Origin: Pseudomonas sp. ATCC PTA-122608
GTDB taxonomy: Bacteria; Pseudomonadota; Gammaproteobacteria; Pseudomonadales; Pseudomonadaceae
NCBI RefSeq assembly: GCF_001952855.1
Contig: NZ_LPNO01000001.1
Coordinates: 192,073 to 256,072, forward strand
Direction: 5' to 3'
DNA: 64,000 nucleotides
Shown: in pieces, positions 63,980-64,000 of the stretch
Numbering within the stretch: the stretch's first letter is position 1
Layout of the letters: each line of letters begins with the position of its first letter
Position numbers and translations under genes: made by a program
Notes under the pieces: generated by a model
Seen by the model: only the letters and a program-made list of their open reading frames with translations
What the model was told of the DNA's origin: nothing
Databases searched by the model: none

Positions 63980-64000
63980 GTGGCGAGGGAGCTTGCTCCC
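63980..64000. repeat. Start of a REP element cut by the window edge
   Basis: TGTGGCGAGGGAGCTTGCTC is identical to the arm of the doublet at 2891. The rest lies outside the window. Confidence 0.7.

Overview
The window reads as chromosomal DNA of a Pseudomonas of the P. fluorescens group. Coding density is high and third-codon positions are GC-rich. Its markers are sutA, crc, algC, a dad catabolic cluster and a glnK-amtB pair. Gene order also follows, as I recall it, the P. aeruginosa PAO1 block from dapF-xerC through glnK-amtB, rep-xpt, dadX, rpmBG, radC-coaBC-dut-algC-argB, pyrE-crc-rph, gmk-rpoZ-spoT and oxyR-recG. Dispersed REP/REPIN hairpins of the kind known from P. fluorescens sit in many intergenic gaps. 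I see no tRNA, rRNA, insertion sequence, prophage or CRISPR array.

Layout. 1-2871: an operon of dapF (5' end outside the window), a DUF484 gene, xerC and a HAD phosphatase. 3127-6579: sutA, yjbQ, the nitrogen pair glnK-amtB (minus strand) and ubiK. 6632-8887: a cfa-type cyclopropane synthase diverging from a LysR regulator. 8985-12090: a yifB ATPase, then a TetR regulator diverging from an orphan ABC transmembrane protein, with two palindromic operators between them. 12208-18638: a Cache-type chemoreceptor, a GcvA-like regulator diverging from a MATE pump, and a c-di-GMP phosphodiesterase resembling ProE. 18906-24142: rep, xpt, an acetyl-CoA hydrolase/transferase and a small cytochrome c.

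24313-37229 is an amino-acid and polyamine catabolism zone. It holds a PuuR/PauR-like regulator, dadA-ridA-dadX under a divergent Lrp-type dadR, a YkgJ cysteine-cluster protein, a gamma-glutamylputrescine-oxidase-like flavoprotein, a DUF1127 protein diverging from a MocR regulator, a phospholipase D-like lipoprotein, an MFS transporter, a KauB/PuuC-like aldehyde dehydrogenase and a cupin. 37301-46944 holds rpmG/rpmB, an orphan peptide-binding protein, radC, coaBC-dut-algC-argB, pyrE, crc and a DUF4870 protein. 46967-52404 holds rph, yicC-gmk, rpoZ-spoT and a second ridA.

52468-54106 contains two tandem paralogous lipoproteins. 54151-59229 holds an NAD-dependent epimerase-like protein, exbB-exbD-tonB and an iron cassette (cupredoxin, FTR1 permease, P19 protein) with a Fur-box-like site at its start. 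The window ends with oxyR, recG and a gene joining an aminoacyl-tRNA-deacylase-like domain to an HDOD domain.

Most of this is conserved core genome. The most unusual signals are: (i) six copies of a REPIN unit, each exactly 100 bp with a conserved asymmetric interior, three ends of which supply the stop codon of the adjacent gene; (ii) the TetR plus lone ABC membrane-domain module with its double operator; (iii) the tandem lipoprotein pair with one of the 100-bp units at the junction; (iv) the iron cassette that lacks the usual polyferredoxin partner; (v) a possible translationally coupled leader ORF ahead of algC. All homology calls are from reading the translated sequence; no database search was possible.
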